Source of the DNA: Brachypterus glaber
Lineage: Eukaryota; Arthropoda; Insecta; Coleoptera; Kateretidae
Assembly (NCBI GenBank): GCA_958510825.1
Contig: OY294044.1
Span: forward strand, 45,658,626 to 45,722,625
Length of the DNA: 64,000 bases
Direction of reading: 5' to 3'
This document shows positions 1-14,100 of the stretch, in pieces; position 1 is the stretch's first letter, and each line of letters begins with the position of its first letter. The notes below the pieces were generated by a model. The model had not been told where the DNA came from and searched no databases. It saw only the letters and a list, made by a program, of their open reading frames with translations. The position numbers and the translations under genes were made by a program.

Positions 1-11
1 TCTGTTCTTAC

Positions 12-1623
12 CTAAATGGTAAAAGGCTTCTCAAAATTGGAACTTTAGATAAATTTTTCCTCATAAAACCTAACACAGCATCTTCCCAATGGATCATTTT
101 TCCAAGTACTAGGGCCACTGGAATTGCTGGTAAACCTATTAATAAAACTAAGGGGTCTGCTTGCTCCATAATTACTAAACCTTCCCTCTGACCTATTACC
201 TAAAATAAATTCAAAATTTAATTGTTACCCATTTGAAATACTACTGCCAACAAATCAATGCATTTCCATATGGTTCACTTTGAAGAAAAACCTCAAAAAA
301 AAACAGGGTTGGCAAGGTTTTGACAAGGGCGGTAAAAACCAGTGGCATTTACCAGTTTTTACAACAGAAAAATACCAAAATATGGTTTTTACCTGGTAAA
401 TACTGGTAAAAACCACAAGGAAAATCCCACTTTTAAAACGAATGTTTTAAAATAGATTTGTAAAAAATGAAAACCGACTGTCATTCACAGTTGTGTTCCT
501 GATACCTAAGTAGGTGAGCAAATTTAAAAACTTTGTTGTTGTTTTCACGAAAGTTATTGGTATTATGCTCAGTATTATGTTATTTTTTTATTAAAAATAT
601 ATATTTTTCCCAAATTTTCCCGGTTTTTACCCTGGAAAATCCCGTCTTTTTTACAGCCCTGAAAAAAACTATATTGTAAATAAAAAGTTGATAAAAAAAA
701 TAAAGTAATATATATTAAAGTTACAAGAGATTTCATAAGTTTTCATGTGGTTTTAGGATTTCAATCAAGATGATGTAAAGTCAATCTAAAAATGCATGAG
801 ATTTTGTTGTGTGGAGCCCTAAAATTTGATATTTTACCTGCATAATGGTGATAGCTCCATATGTAACTGCACACCAGTAGATAGCACCAACTACAATACC
901 AGCAGCCAAAAAGGGGCAGCCCTTATAAATAAAACTATCTACAGTGTCTAAAATAAGCACCAAAATGCCCATATTTGGAAAAACTATTATATATTCTGTT
1001 TGACATTGGGGACATGCAACTTTTCCTGTATTACCACCTTTTTGTTTCTCATCCACCCATCTTTGAAGGCAAACTTGGTGAACCTAAAAGAAAGATGAGT
1101 CACAGTAGGCACTAAAGGTGGGCAATATTTCTGCTTTGTGGCTCTTAACCCCTTCCGCTCCAGCTAGTTTTTCAAGGTACAGGTCCTTACACCAGATTAA
1201 AACATAAATGGAAAATTTCGTAAACAATTATCAAACTGTGGATATTGTATATTTTGCTATACCAACAAATATCCATACATGGATACAATGGAGAAGAAGA
1301 GGTTAATCTTGTCAGGCCCAGATAAATACAGCCCACTCTTGGTCTGATGGAGTGTTCTGAACACTGTGTTCAATGGTTTTGGGTTACCCTTTAGTGCATT
1401 TTAATAAAGAGATGTAAAATACAAAATGTATTGTAAATTTTAAACTTACCCATTTTGTAGTACCTCTGCAGTTGCAAGGTTGTACCCAAGAGGCTTGTGT
1501 GTCCTCTTCGTCGGTAGCAAAGCATACCCAGCAGTATTTTGAAGATTCTTTTGATCTGACAGGCACTACTACTATCTGTTCAGGTGAATTATTTGAATTT
1601 TCAATATTGTCTGTTGTGGACAT
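12..1623 (-). CDS. MARCHF5: MARCHF5 E3 ubiquitin ligase, 5' part (3 exons, runs off left edge)
   Basis: Membrane RING-CH E3 ubiquitin ligase of the mitochondrial outer membrane and ER, known to act on mitochondrial dynamics and quality-control substrates. Exons on minus: 1623-1450 (58 codons), 1083-838 (82 codons), 199-12 (62 codons plus 2 nt). Junctions are TGG|GTAAGT, TTTTAG|GTT, CAG|GTAAAA, TTTTAG|GTA and AG|GTAAGA, and all phases agree. Exon 1 carries CWVCFATDEEDTQASW and the PCNCRG part of the C4HC3 RING-CH. Exon 2 supplies HQVCLQRW and VACPQCQTEY, then hydrophobic segments ending ACPFLAAG-like/AIYWCAVTYGAITIMQ. Exon 3 encodes the next helix (PLVLLIGLPAIPVALVLG) and the MIHWEDAV stretch. 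The N-terminus is about 15 residues longer before the first Cys than in human MARCHF5, as I remember it. The later exons lie outside the window. Family call is confident; the start is the first ATG in exon 1. Confidence 0.93.
304..661. mobile_element. hAT-like MITE in MARCHF5 intron 2
   Basis: About 360 bp bounded by CAGGGTTGG on the left and the inverted CAGCCCTG on the right. Both ends sit against A-runs that could be the 8-bp target duplication. The inside contains inverted copies of a ggtaaaaacc/ggtttttacc motif. CAGGG-type ends with 8-bp duplications are typical of hAT MITEs. The duplication cannot be proved because it is poly-A. Confidence 0.5.
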
Positions 1624-2182
1624 TATTTTAGTTCATAACAATAAATTTGGAGGAATTATTTAATGTGTTTTAATGATTATAGGTCAGCATGATTGATGTT
1701 TACACAATTTTTTTAATATTTTTGTCGAAATGTCACTTGTCAGTTTAACCAACATCAAGAAAAAAAGATACTAGGACTTATGAACGCCAACTGCTAAATA
1801 TGAAAAAATCCAAATTTAAAACTTAGTTTTTAATAAATTTATATATTAAATTAATAAATAAAACGAACTTTATTAATAAAATAAACATAATTTATCAATT
1901 TTAATGTGTAGAAATCTGTTTTTATGTAAATAATATTATTTTTTGGTCACATGGCAAAACTGTAACGCCATCATGTTTTTAAGTTGGTGAATTTTTGAAA
2001 TGCGTGTATTTCGTGCAGCGAAAAAAATTAATTTTGACCTATTTTTCTTATTTTTTGAATAAGTTTAAATTGTGAATTTTATAATGTTTAAAAATTAACT
2101 ATCATGTGCTAAAACCGCTTTTGATAACAATTTTAAAATTTCTAACCCAACTTTTATTCTGTGACTAAAAGAGTTTTAAATC
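1624..2182. promoter_or_regulatory. Divergent intergenic region, MARCHF5 / POLR1G-like
   Basis: The 559 bp between the two start codons must hold both promoters. It is strongly AT-rich. I see no clear TATA box or initiator that I could assign to either gene, and no transposon ends. A bidirectional promoter is inferred from layout only. Confidence 0.5.
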
Positions 2183-5100
2183 ATGGCAAAAACCAAAGCA
2201 ATGGTTATTGCTTCAAGGGCCAAAAATAAACATTACACATCCAGTGACTCTGAAAGTGATGACAACAGTGTGGTACAAAAAACTAACCATTCTATAAATA
2301 CAATGAAGAGTCAACAGAGTTCTAAAAATCAGAAGAAACAAGTTAATGGCTTAAGCAGTAGTAAACAGCTAGAGAATATTAGGAAAAATGATTCTGAAGA
2401 CAGTGAGGATGATAGTTCTTCAGATAATGAATCTGAAGAAGAACGTAGAAAGTTAAAACTAGAATTTATGTCTCCCAAAATGATCGAAACTTCAGTGGCA
2501 TTAAAAAGGGGTATGTAAAAGGATATTGAATACAGGGGCGGATCCAGAGGTCAGTTTTGAGAAAAAATACCTAATTTTAGCTATTTTAAAACTTAAGTTT
2601 ACAGTGAGCCCACCAGGTGGGTTGTTGGCAGTGAACGTGTTAAGGGGTCTTTCTACAAATTTAAAAAAATATTTTTCTTTTAAACATATTTTTATATAGA
2701 AAGAAAAGAGATATTCTGAAATTTTGTAGGTATGTTTATTTATATTCAAAAAACAACAAAAATATTTAAAATTTTTAAAATGCCAGTTTTTCGCCATAAA
2801 TTTGTTTGAAAAACATAAAAAAACGGTGGTTGCCTTGATTCCGGCCATTTGGATATTCGCTATAGCCTGAACTAGAAGAAATTTTTTTGGCCAAAAATAT
2901 CAAAATGTCGGACGTTTTTTTTGAAAATTTTTTGAAAAACGTCCGTCATTTTCTTTGGCCAAAAAAAATTCTTCTATTTCTAGACTACAGCGACTTCAAT
3001 ACTGAATCATATCCCGTTTTTTTTTTTCAGTTGACCCAAATGGCCGGAACCATGACAACCACCGTTTTTTGACGTTTTTTTCAAAAGAATTTTATAGCAA
3101 AAAAATGGAACTTTAAAAATCAATTATTTTTTTATATATTTTTTGAATATAAATAAACATACCTACAAAATTTCACAATGATATATTTTTTCTTTCTATA
3201 TAAAAAAAAATGTTAATATATTTTTTTTTAACTTGAATATATTGTATACCCTTAAAAACTCAGTCTCTTGGGGAGGTAGCCTAAATTCGCACCTGATAGA
3301 ATAAAAAAGTAATTTTTTACCTAGCAAAAATTTGTTGATCAAGGATGATAATTTCAATTTTATATGTATTTTTAATGAGATGTTTTTTACAAACAGAAAA
3401 TAAAAAATATGGAAATTGACCTTCCTGCTTTTTGCATTCTTTTGATTGTAGAAAAAAATATTTATAATAAAAAATATAATCGAATATAATAAAATTCCAG
3501 TACTCGAGTACTAATGTTTATATGGTTTCAGAGCCTCCTTCATCTGAAGAAACTAATGAAGATGAACAAACAGGTAGGTAATTGTTGCTTTTTTTATCCC
3601 CTATGAAAAAAAATGATGAAAATAGTTTGGTATTCCACAATCTTTCATCAGATTTCATTTGGAAGGTATACCTCGAAACCGAGATGTGCCGATAAAAACT
3701 ATGTTTTCTCATAAGAATGCATTAATGTAAACAATTGTTTTTTAAATTTTTAAATCCCGGATAAAGTTTCATATGGATTTCCCTATGAAGTTACTTAACG
3801 TGCCAGGCTCTTACCGCACCATGTATAACATAACATATGTTGTATAACACTAGTTTACAAATGTCAACTTTTTCTTATGCGCAACTTTATTTGCATATTT
3901 TCTTAAATATTTTTTGATGCTGAATCCAAATCCGTCAAGAAAAAAAGTCGTTGGTTCTGTTTTCAAGATAATCCACCCCAAAGTTTTTATAAGGGAAAAT
4001 TATAGAAAGTATATATTTTCGTTTAATAATAAAAATTAGTATCTTGGAGTTTTTAAAGTTGCTAAAAATGAATTTAATTGTACAAAAATTCTATCTTCAA
4101 CCCTATTTTCAATGGGGGGTGGAACCTCCCATTTTTATATTTTTTGAGTAACCTAACAAGAATTAGAACCTGAGAGTTTTTTGTCTTGCTAACAATTCAA
4201 TATAAAAAAAACAATCTTCACCCCTTAGAATCACGCATATTTAAATTTCTTTAATTGACCTAATAAAATTTGGTACATGGGGGTTTTGGAAGTTGCTAAA
4301 AACGAATTTGATATTTAAAAAATTATTTATCAACCCCTTAAGGGAGCAGAACTACCCTTATTTATATTTCTTAACTCGCGTAATAAAAATTGGTAGTACT
4401 AGCGATTTTGGGACTTACTGTTTTCAGCATGTCTCAAAATTCTCATGTACAAATTTGTGTCAGGTTAAAAAAAATATAAATAGGGGTAGTTCTACTTCTT
4501 TAAGTCTTCTGTAGTCAGATTTTTTTAATATTAAATTAGTTTTCAGCTAGTCCCAAAACACATATGTACCAAATTTTATCAGATTGATTAAAAAAATATA
4601 AAATAGGTAGTTCTACCCCCTTAAGGGGTAGAGATAGATTTTTTAAATATTAAATTCGTTTTTAGCGAGTCCCAAAACCTCTATGTACCAATTTTTATCA
4701 CTGTAATTGAAAAATATAAATAGGGGTGGTTCTATCCCATTAAGGGGGGAGAATAGAATTTTTTAAATATCCAATTAATTTTTAGCCAGTTTTAAAACCC
4801 ACAAATACCAATTTTTATAAATATTTAACAAAAATATAGGATTTTTCTTTCCCCTTACAAAATCTTTAGGGTCGATTATCTCGAAAACTGAAACGATTTT
4901 TTTTCTTGACAGTATTAAAAAATATATGAGAAAAGTTGCGCATAAAACCCTTGTAAACTACTGTAATCGCGGTTTATGCTGTGCTCTAAAAGGGTTTTGG
5001 CATATTTTTTTGCGCGATTTTTGTCTCGCGCTTTTAAACGCGCGGTAATTTAAATTTTTTATTTATTCACTTATCTGAAAATTGAAGAATGTGCTGTGCG

Positions 5101-8100
5101 CATTCACCAAATTTGCAATTGGTCAATTTCAAAAATTAAATTTAAATGTATTAGTTCCAATTCTAGCCAAATCAGAAATCATTATCCAGCGCGTACGGAC
5201 TCAGACTTTTTTATAGAGTATCCAATTTAAACAATTATTGTCTAAATAAAGTAGTAAATTTCAAAAATCTGATCGACTATATTAATCCTAAAAGTTTTAC
5301 AATTAAACATTTTATAAAAATATAAGAAAGCTCCAGCGCACTATGTCGCCAAATGAAAAAAAAGTGTCCAAAATTATTTTATTACTAAAATTGAGTAAAA
5401 ACTCTTTAATATACATAAAAAAATAGTTTAGTCACAATTTTGAGTTTTTACTCCCGAGGTATACACTATTTTTTGCCTGGCCGACGACTATAAGCTGATT
5501 CAGAATTGGTGAATTCAACAAAAATGGTAGATTCCCCATGCGAAAATAAGACAAAAAGTTCCTATAAAGGTTGGCCCGGAAATAAGCCCTAAGGGAGCTA
5601 GGACCCTCCTAAGGGTACATGTGAAAAGTAATTTTATTTAATATCTCTGGAACCCTATGAACCACAGTAACAAATTTTTGCACATGCCTTAACATTCATA
5701 AAAGTTATCATTTTATGTAACATTTATTTAATAATTTTTACCAGGGTCGTGCAAAATGGGGGGGGGGCGATGTCACTCTTTTGGCCCAAACTTTTTATGT
5801 GTAGATTTTTGCCATTTTTTCAATAAAATATCATTCTAATTAAAAATACATAAAAAAGGTACTCTTTATGTAAAACGGGACGGAAACTTATAGACCGTAC
5901 CTCCTACGCAGGGCTTATCCTTATTTATTAGCTAGTAAATTAAAATCTGATTTATTAACAAGCCATTCTCTTTTTTTGTATCGCCTCTTGTTATGGGATA
6001 CTATAACTGGATCCGAGCTAGCAAGAAGGTGTACAAAAAGGTCTTCTCTCTGGTTATCGGAGGAATTTTTTCTGGAGTGGGTCAATCGAGCGTGCCTTAC
6101 AATCTTATGATTGGCTTCTTGCGACTCCTCCGAAAAATACCCTACCGGAAGTGGTAAGTTTTCTTATTTAGGGTAAGAACTACCTGCATACCAAATTTTA
6201 GCTTTCCAAAAAGTTTTTTAAAAAATGCGTACCCAAGCTGGAAATTTTTGATATGAAATATTTAAAAATGTCAAAAACGTCAAAAAATATCGCAAAAGAA
6301 ATGCTTATATCTTGCAATGGGCCAAAATGGGCACTCTTATATTTATACAGTATTACTATTACATATTTAAGAATAGTTTTACGTATATATCTGATGGACA
6401 ACGATGGACTAAAAAAACTATTCTCAAATTTTATGTGTCATCGACACGTAGCAAAAAGGGCCTCAAAATTATCGCTAGAATTTTACGTAAAAAATGTTTT
6501 TTGGTATATATTAATAAATATATCTTTAAAGACATATACTTGCTATGCTTATTCCAAATTTTAAGCAAAAATATTAGTTTATTTGGAAATTAGGATGGTT
6601 TTTGTGTTAGCATGTCAAAATGGGTTTTTGATCAACCATTATGCATCGGCATGAATATTGCATTGGCGCATATTCCCAGATTTATTGCAAATAAAATTAA
6701 TGACTTTCTAATGTAGAAAAGTATAATGAATAACTTTGAATGGTTTTTGATTCTTATTTCTAAATTTCATTTGCCTATTTATGGACACTTTTTTCCCCGT
6801 TGGCAACATAGTGCAGCGCTGCAGGCGAATATTCTTGTGAACTTGAAGATCAATATAGTGAAATCCGGCTCTGTGTATCCCATTAGGGTGACCCACCAAA
6901 ATTTAAAATTGAAAAATTTTGAGGTCTTACCCCTTAAATTTGTTCATTGTGATAAGAGTATCATCCTTGATTTTTTTTTTATAAATTTTGAAAAAATCTA
7001 GAGGTCGCTCACAGCCATTTTTAAAAAAGATATGTTTATTTTGCTTTTTTATTATTTTTAAGTCCGAAGGATTTTTTATTTAAATCTTTTTAACAAGGTA
7101 CCTGAAATGAAAAAAAAAAAATTGTGCCTGTCATTACGCCTAAAATGAAGCAATGTAGTGCATTTTCGAACTTAAAAGGGCACAGCTCGGCCATTTTGAA
7201 AGAAAACATCAAGATTTTTTTGAGTTTATCCATTGAATATCCCTTTATAACGTGCCGTGTTAAAACGATTTAAATAAAAATCCTTCGGTCTTAAAAAAAA
7301 AGCTAAAGATACATATATTTTTAAAAAATGGCTATAACTTTTTTATTTCCAGAGGTAAAACGATAAAATTTACAGGGTTTCTATAATACAATATTTTAAA
7401 TTATATTAAGTAACAATTTTTTTTTCTTCCGGTCTGACGACCCCATTTTTTTGGTTTTTCATATTTTTACATATTTGGATTTACCATTAAATTCTGTTTA
7501 TTATTGACAGCTTTTGTTATTTTTTAAATTAAATTTTGTTTGAGATTTATTTATCTGGAAAGACACTAAATTTATTGATTTTGTATCAAATATTAGTAGA
7601 AAAATACGATTAATTAAAAAAATTGTTTACTTTTACACTATAACTAAAATTGGAAAAACACGTTTTTCGCTTTTACTCAAATTTTTGCTTTATTACCTCA
7701 ATGACTCTTCGATATCACTGGAAAGATATAAAATGTTTATATAAAATGTTTATGTTTTTTTCTTTACACTGATACCAAAAAGTTAATAATCATAATCTGT
7801 TTAAAATAATAGAGTTTGTTGAAGAAATATACGCTCAACGTTTATCCAGTACCTTTTAGTTTTCGTTCCGTTCCTTTGATGATGCCGCAAAGAAAAACAG
7901 GAGCGTATTATTATTTTTATAAACTTTTTATTTTAAAGAGATTATAAAAAATATTATTAACTTTTTGGTATTATTGTAAAGATCTTTTTAGTAATATCGA
8001 CGAGCCATAGACGTAATTAACACGTTCGCTGCCGATGTATCATATACTGATATACCGGGGTTATGCGCGCGGTGCCGCTATTTTAACGTGTCTCTACTGA

Positions 8101-11100
8101 AAATGACGGGTCTGGGCGGGTATAAATGGTGCACAAACCCGTCATTTTCAACAGGGGTGTTACATCGGCTCATAAAGATATTTAAGCTCATTATTCCGTC
8201 GGCCCTGCGGAGAGGTACTCGTGTGAATAACGGCAGCGATCGGGTAAAGCAAAAATTGGAGAAAAAGCGAAAAATGTGTTTTTAATAATATTTATTATTT
8301 ATTAAACCATGTAAGATACAGAGTATATATTTTTTTCGAGTTTAGTTTTCGTATAAAAATTAAACAATGTTTTTAGTAAATCGTATTTTTCTACTAATAT
8401 TTGATCCAAAATGAATAGATTTGATCATAGACCGATCTGATAACTTTTCAGATAAAAAAATCTAAAACATAATTTTATTTAAAAAATGACAAAAGCTGTC
8501 AAAATTTGACCAAAACCGAGAATCCGATAATGTAAAAATATACGGGGTGTTTCATATAAAAATCAAAAGCAGGGTTTGTGTCCGGTTAAACCGGAAGTGA
8601 AAAAAAAATACGTTACGTGATATAATTTATTATATTGACTTTTAGACATCCTGTAATTTTCATCCTTTAACCTATAGGAATAAAAAAGTTAGGGGCGAGC
8701 CACCTTTGAAAAACACCCTGTTTGTTAAAGGGCAATAAAATGAGTTTTCACAATAGGAATAAACCTAAAAAGTTAGTTAGGGGCGAGCCACCTTTGAAAA
8801 ACACCCTGTTTGTTAAAGGGCAATAAAATGAGTTTTTACAATAGGAAAAAACCTAAAAAGTTAGTTAGGGGCGAGCCACCCATGAAAAACACCCGGTTTG
8901 TTAAAGGGCAGTAGAAAGAGTTTTCACAATAGGAATAAACCTAAAAAGTTAGTTAGGGGCGAGCCACCTTTAAAAAACACCCGGTTTGTTAAAGGGCAGT
9001 AGAAAGATTTTTCACAAAAGGAATAAACACAAAAAAGAAAATTGTCAAAAATATAGCGATTTTTGATCATTTGGGGTACAGATGTACTACTCTTGGCAGC
9101 ACAAAGACTAATTTACATTTAAGTCAGATGCGTATTGGTCCCTCAGCTTATCCAAGATAAAATTTTAACTGTAATATTAAATATAAAAAACTAATCTACG
9201 TATCTATCAGTAAAATCAAATGGACAGGAAACTGAATAGTACCATTTTATCCTTTTTGGGAATCATCAGCACTGTGTATCCTGTATGTTGTTAGAATTTA
9301 AGTAAAAGGAAGAAAAAAACGAAAACCAGAGCAAAAACAGACCAAGTGCAGATGAAGTGACCCTAGTTACTACATCATGTGTTTATATCCATCTAAGGTT
9401 TTATTTAAATATTAACAACATACTAGGGTCACTTCATCTGCACTTGGTCTGTTTTTGCTCTGGTTTTCGTTTTTTTCTTCCTTTCGGGTAGCGCCACACA
9501 ACAAATGAAAATCGAAAATTTCCCCTCTTTTCCCCTTAAGCTTAGGGATACGAGATTTGGAATTTCATTTTATAAAGTTCCGGCGGAGCTTAAAAAAATA
9601 TATCTAGAAGCCTTTATTAACTCAAGACGGCAACCCTATTACATTGATTTGATAATATAAATTTTTTGATTTAGGCAGGTGTCAGTAGAATAGTATTTTA
9701 TAAATAATATTTTATGAGTAAGATTTAAAACCCTAATTCCCATTAAAATTCTAAAAAATATACTTATCTATTAAATAAAATACTAAGGTAAGAAAATTAT
9801 GTATTATCTTAGCAATAATATAAGAGGATTTAAAAGCATTTTTTGAACTGAAGTAGTCACTCCATATAGCACCAGCTCACCTAACCTCACAAACGTGTAA
9901 CTATTGACTTTCCTCAATTGACCTTCCAATAAGCTTAAGCCATTTTACTCTCTTTATTTTGTTTCTATTTCCCAAAATAAAATATTTTTGTAAACATAAT
10001 ATATATATTATATAAAAATATTTTAAAACCTTGTGACATGGAGAATTGTGGCCGACTATAAGTAAGGCTGCTCTTTTTGCGGAATTATCATAAATTATTA
10101 AATTTAATTCAACTTGCCTTAAATTAAGCTAGGGAGCGAAATAATACTTTGTTTAATTTCTATAAAAGAAGGAAACCTATCGGTTGAGGGGAGAATAGCG
10201 ACTACTTTAAGAATTGTTGTACCAAAAATTTATCTGTGCCTTAAAACAGTGGTTTGGAAGTCGCTATAAGCCGGTGGTCCACAGAAGGTAGTATGCACTA
10301 TCATATAGTGGGCATAATGGGCATTTGATCTGCGTGCAAGTGATATTATCATGCAAAAAGTGCACAGTACCACATGGGGTATTATCCCCCTTCAATGCAA
10401 CTTTGCCAACTCTTAAAAGCATTAAAATTTAATTAAAATTTAATGTAGTAATATTATGTAATAAATATGCTTAATTACATAAGATTATAGTTTATTTTTA
10501 TAATAATAATTTAGTCAAATTTATATTCAATAACCAAGAATTACAAAATAATTCTAGTCCTGAGTAGCGTAAGATTGGAACATGAGGCTATAATTACTAA
10601 TAATTTTCTTTAATTTCAAAAAAATATATTTAATTTAAAACTATAAAAAGTATTCATATTATTTGTCTAGTCCTTATTTTTCTTTTAAATTGGGATCTAT
10701 AAGTCATGTGATTCGTCATTAAATGTTGGCCACCTCCTGAGTGTAAACAATCGCCCTTGTACTATAGTATATTAGGAATTATCTTCATTTTCGAAATGTT
10801 GATTAAATTAACCTTTTAATTCTTGTTTTAACCCAATATAGTATTTATTTGAAAAAATATGTGTGTAGAATACTAAAAATATGAAAGCTCTTCTCCCATT
10901 CATAGCATGTTTCTCTAAAATGAAAATAAGTCGTTTATTGCAGTATAATAATGATTAATTATTATTAAAAATTTACCTTTTCATAATATTATTATATTCC
11001 ATGAGTGCAGATTTATGTTCAGGCTCTGTAGAATAATTTTAATTAAATATTGAATGTTGAGATCCTATTAGGACATTAATGTATTATATAACTTTTTACA

Positions 11101-14100
11101 CCAAAATATACTTTACATTTGTATTACGTTAAGAAATTAAACATGTAAACTAATTTAAAATTTGATAGATGTCCAAAATTACAAAATTTAAATGTCAGAA
11201 ATTATTTCTGGGGCTGCCTAGCGCGTTTCTTTTTGACAAAATTGCGGTACTTTAGCCAAAAAAAAATCCACGTATCGTACCCCTAAGCTTGGCGCCGATT
11301 TGCCTTTTTCAGTTAATTAGTAATTGAAATTTGGCGAAGGCATAAGTGAAGCGGACACTCCCTATAAAAACTGGTTCGAAAGTCAGTATAAGCCGGTGGT
11401 TCCCTCTACTACTAGCCCACACAAGTCCTGGACTTAGGGGATGCTTAATTAAATAGAATAGTACGAGGTTAAACAAAAAAAAACTTGTTATATAAATATA
11501 TTTTTTTAAATTTGTCTTTATTTTAGTTAATAAAACAATAAATAAAATAAACCAAAGCATACAAAACATCAAGAAATCTGTTTCATCCAGTGATACTGAT
11601 GGAAAGAAAAATTCAGCCTTGAAAAGCACCCAGAAACGAGGTAAGAAAATTTCTTAATTTTGCGGGTTTAAATTTTAATTAGGATACTATTAGAACTATT
11701 AAATTGCTTTAATTAAGTTCTAAATAGAAATAAAATTTCTTCAAACTTTCAAATTTTAATTAAAAATGTAAAATTGTTTCAAGTAAATTTTAATTAAAAA
11801 TTTCATTGTGATTTCACGTTTTGTACTTAAAATTAAAAGTGTTTGAAAACTAGTCTTTTGGAAACTGCCCTGTGTTTAAAAAATATAAAATTAGGTAGGT
11901 ACTTAAAAATTTAAATTTAAAACTCTTTTTTCTTACTTTCAGATAGTTTGAGTAATATGTTTAGTGAGGAGGAACATGAAGTTAAATCACCATTATCCTC
12001 CATAAAATCGGTAGCCAATAAAGAAAAGAAGAATGCAAAAAGACAGAGTTCTAGTTCTGATAGTAGTGACGAAGAGGATGAAGTTAAGACCCAAAAATCA
12101 TTCAGTTCACACAATTTTAAAACAACTCCAACTAAAAAAATAACCCGGGATTCTGATTCCAGTGATGACGGCAACACTGTCAAAGCCCAAACATCACAAT
12201 CCAATAAAAGCTTGGAAAATCATTCTCAAACAAAAAAAATTAAAAAAACTAAAAGAACAAAAAAGAGTTCTTCTTCACATGATAGCGACGAAGAAAGTGA
12301 AGTTAAAACCCAAAAATCGCCGTCGAAAAAATTGGAAAATATTTCGCACAAGAGCGTGAGGAAAAATAAACACAAGAAGAATGAATCTTCTAGTGGTAAT
12401 AGCAGCAGCGAGGACAATGAAAATAACAATAGTTATAACAATAGTAAAGGTAATGTTGCTTTGTTGATTTGATTAATTACACTAGTTTACAATGTATTTG
12501 GGCGCACATACACGGTTCACCTGGGCGTTTTTAAATAAAAATTTTGTGGACCCCTTCATTTTTTGGACTAAAACATACCTGATGACATAAGAAATCAATT
12601 TCCATTTGAAAGAAAATCGTAAAAGATACACTTTTTTAGAAAGATAAAAGAACGTTTTTTTTTGAGTAATGGGGTGTGTCAAAAAATTCCGATTTGCGAA
12701 ATCGAAAACGCTCTCTGGCTCAAAAGTTGCTCCTTAGTAAAAAACTGTGGCCACTCAAAAATGAGCCAAATCGATTAATGTTTAGAGGTAGCTCAAAGCA
12801 CTCAAACTTTGAAAAATATCGGTACCTGTTTTTCGGATAAAAAGTGATTGTATATAAAATTAAGGAAATTTTGGAGGGTTTCTTTGGTAATATTTAAAAA
12901 CAATACTAATTGTGAGAAAACTGAACTTAAGTTAGAACATAAAAAATCGCCAATTATTTGAAGATTTTGCGAAAATTTATTGAAAATGGGCATATTTAAA
13001 AGGACATAACTTCCTTAGGATTTTTTTGACCAAGGTGCATATAAACTTTTTCTATGTTTTTAATGTTAAATAACCACTCATTACTAAAATATTTGTTTTT
13101 TGCTTTATATTTTTAATTTTTTTTTATTTTTGGTTCTTTGGTTCTTCATGCGTAAAAATTTACTTTTAAATGCGTTTATCTTTAAAACGGTTAAACGTGC
13201 GATGTTAAACTACAGAAACTTTTTTGTGTAATTTTACATAAAAAAGTATTCCAACCAAAAAATCAAAAAAAAAGTACACCGAAAAAAGTTTTAGGCAAAA
13301 AACAGAAAATCCACCCGATTTCTAATCGAAATTAATTTTTTTTACTCAACTTGAGGAAAAAAATTATGTTTTCTGTATAGTCATGTAGGTTAACATGTAT
13401 ATATGCTTAAATACTAGTATATAATTTTGCAGATTTTTTATTTAAAACTATTTTTTATGCACTTTTAAAAACTTGCAAAAATAACATTTTTGCGAAATCT
13501 TCAAATAATTGGCGATTTTTTCATGTTCTAACTTAAGGGGAGGGGGGATATAATTGTTTTAGTTCTTATATTTAATATTGTTTCTAAATATTACCAAAGA
13601 AACCGTCCAAAATTTCCTCAATTTTTATCGGTATCAGTTTTTATCCGAAAAACAGGTACCCATTTTTTTTTAAGTTGAAGTGCTCTGATCTAGCTCTAAA
13701 CATTTATCGATTTGGCTCATTTTTGAGTGACCACTGTTTTTTACTAAGGAGCAACTTTTAAGCCAGAGAGCGTTTTTGATTTTGAAAATCGCGATTTTTT
13801 GACACACCTTATTACCCAAAAAAACTTTTTTTATCTGTCTAAAAAAGTGTATCTTTTGCGATTTTCTTTCAAATGGGAATTGGTTTCTTATGTCATCAGT
13901 TATGTTTTAGTCCAAAAAATGTAGGGGTCCACGAAATTTTTATTTAAAATAGCCCAGGGGAACCGTGCGTAGTTCTCTACATTTTTTGTTAAAACTTTTC
14001 GTCCAGAATAAGAATCTGCAAAGATTTTTTTTAAGTAGTACCATTTTCGAGATACTTAAAATTTTAAAATAGTAAAAAATAACAAAAAAAAAAAAATATG

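Noticed and set aside
8088..8285. 65-aa ORF in a GC-richer core
   Set aside because: It lies within a foldback element and has no recognisable domain.
8685..9034. Regular repeat considered as a CRISPR-like array
   Set aside because: Units are contiguous 88-bp tandem copies with no unique spacers, in a eukaryotic intron.
11917..12429. Minus-strand and alternative-frame ORFs over exon 4
   Set aside because: They are antisense and frame shadows of the Ser/Asp/Lys-rich exon.
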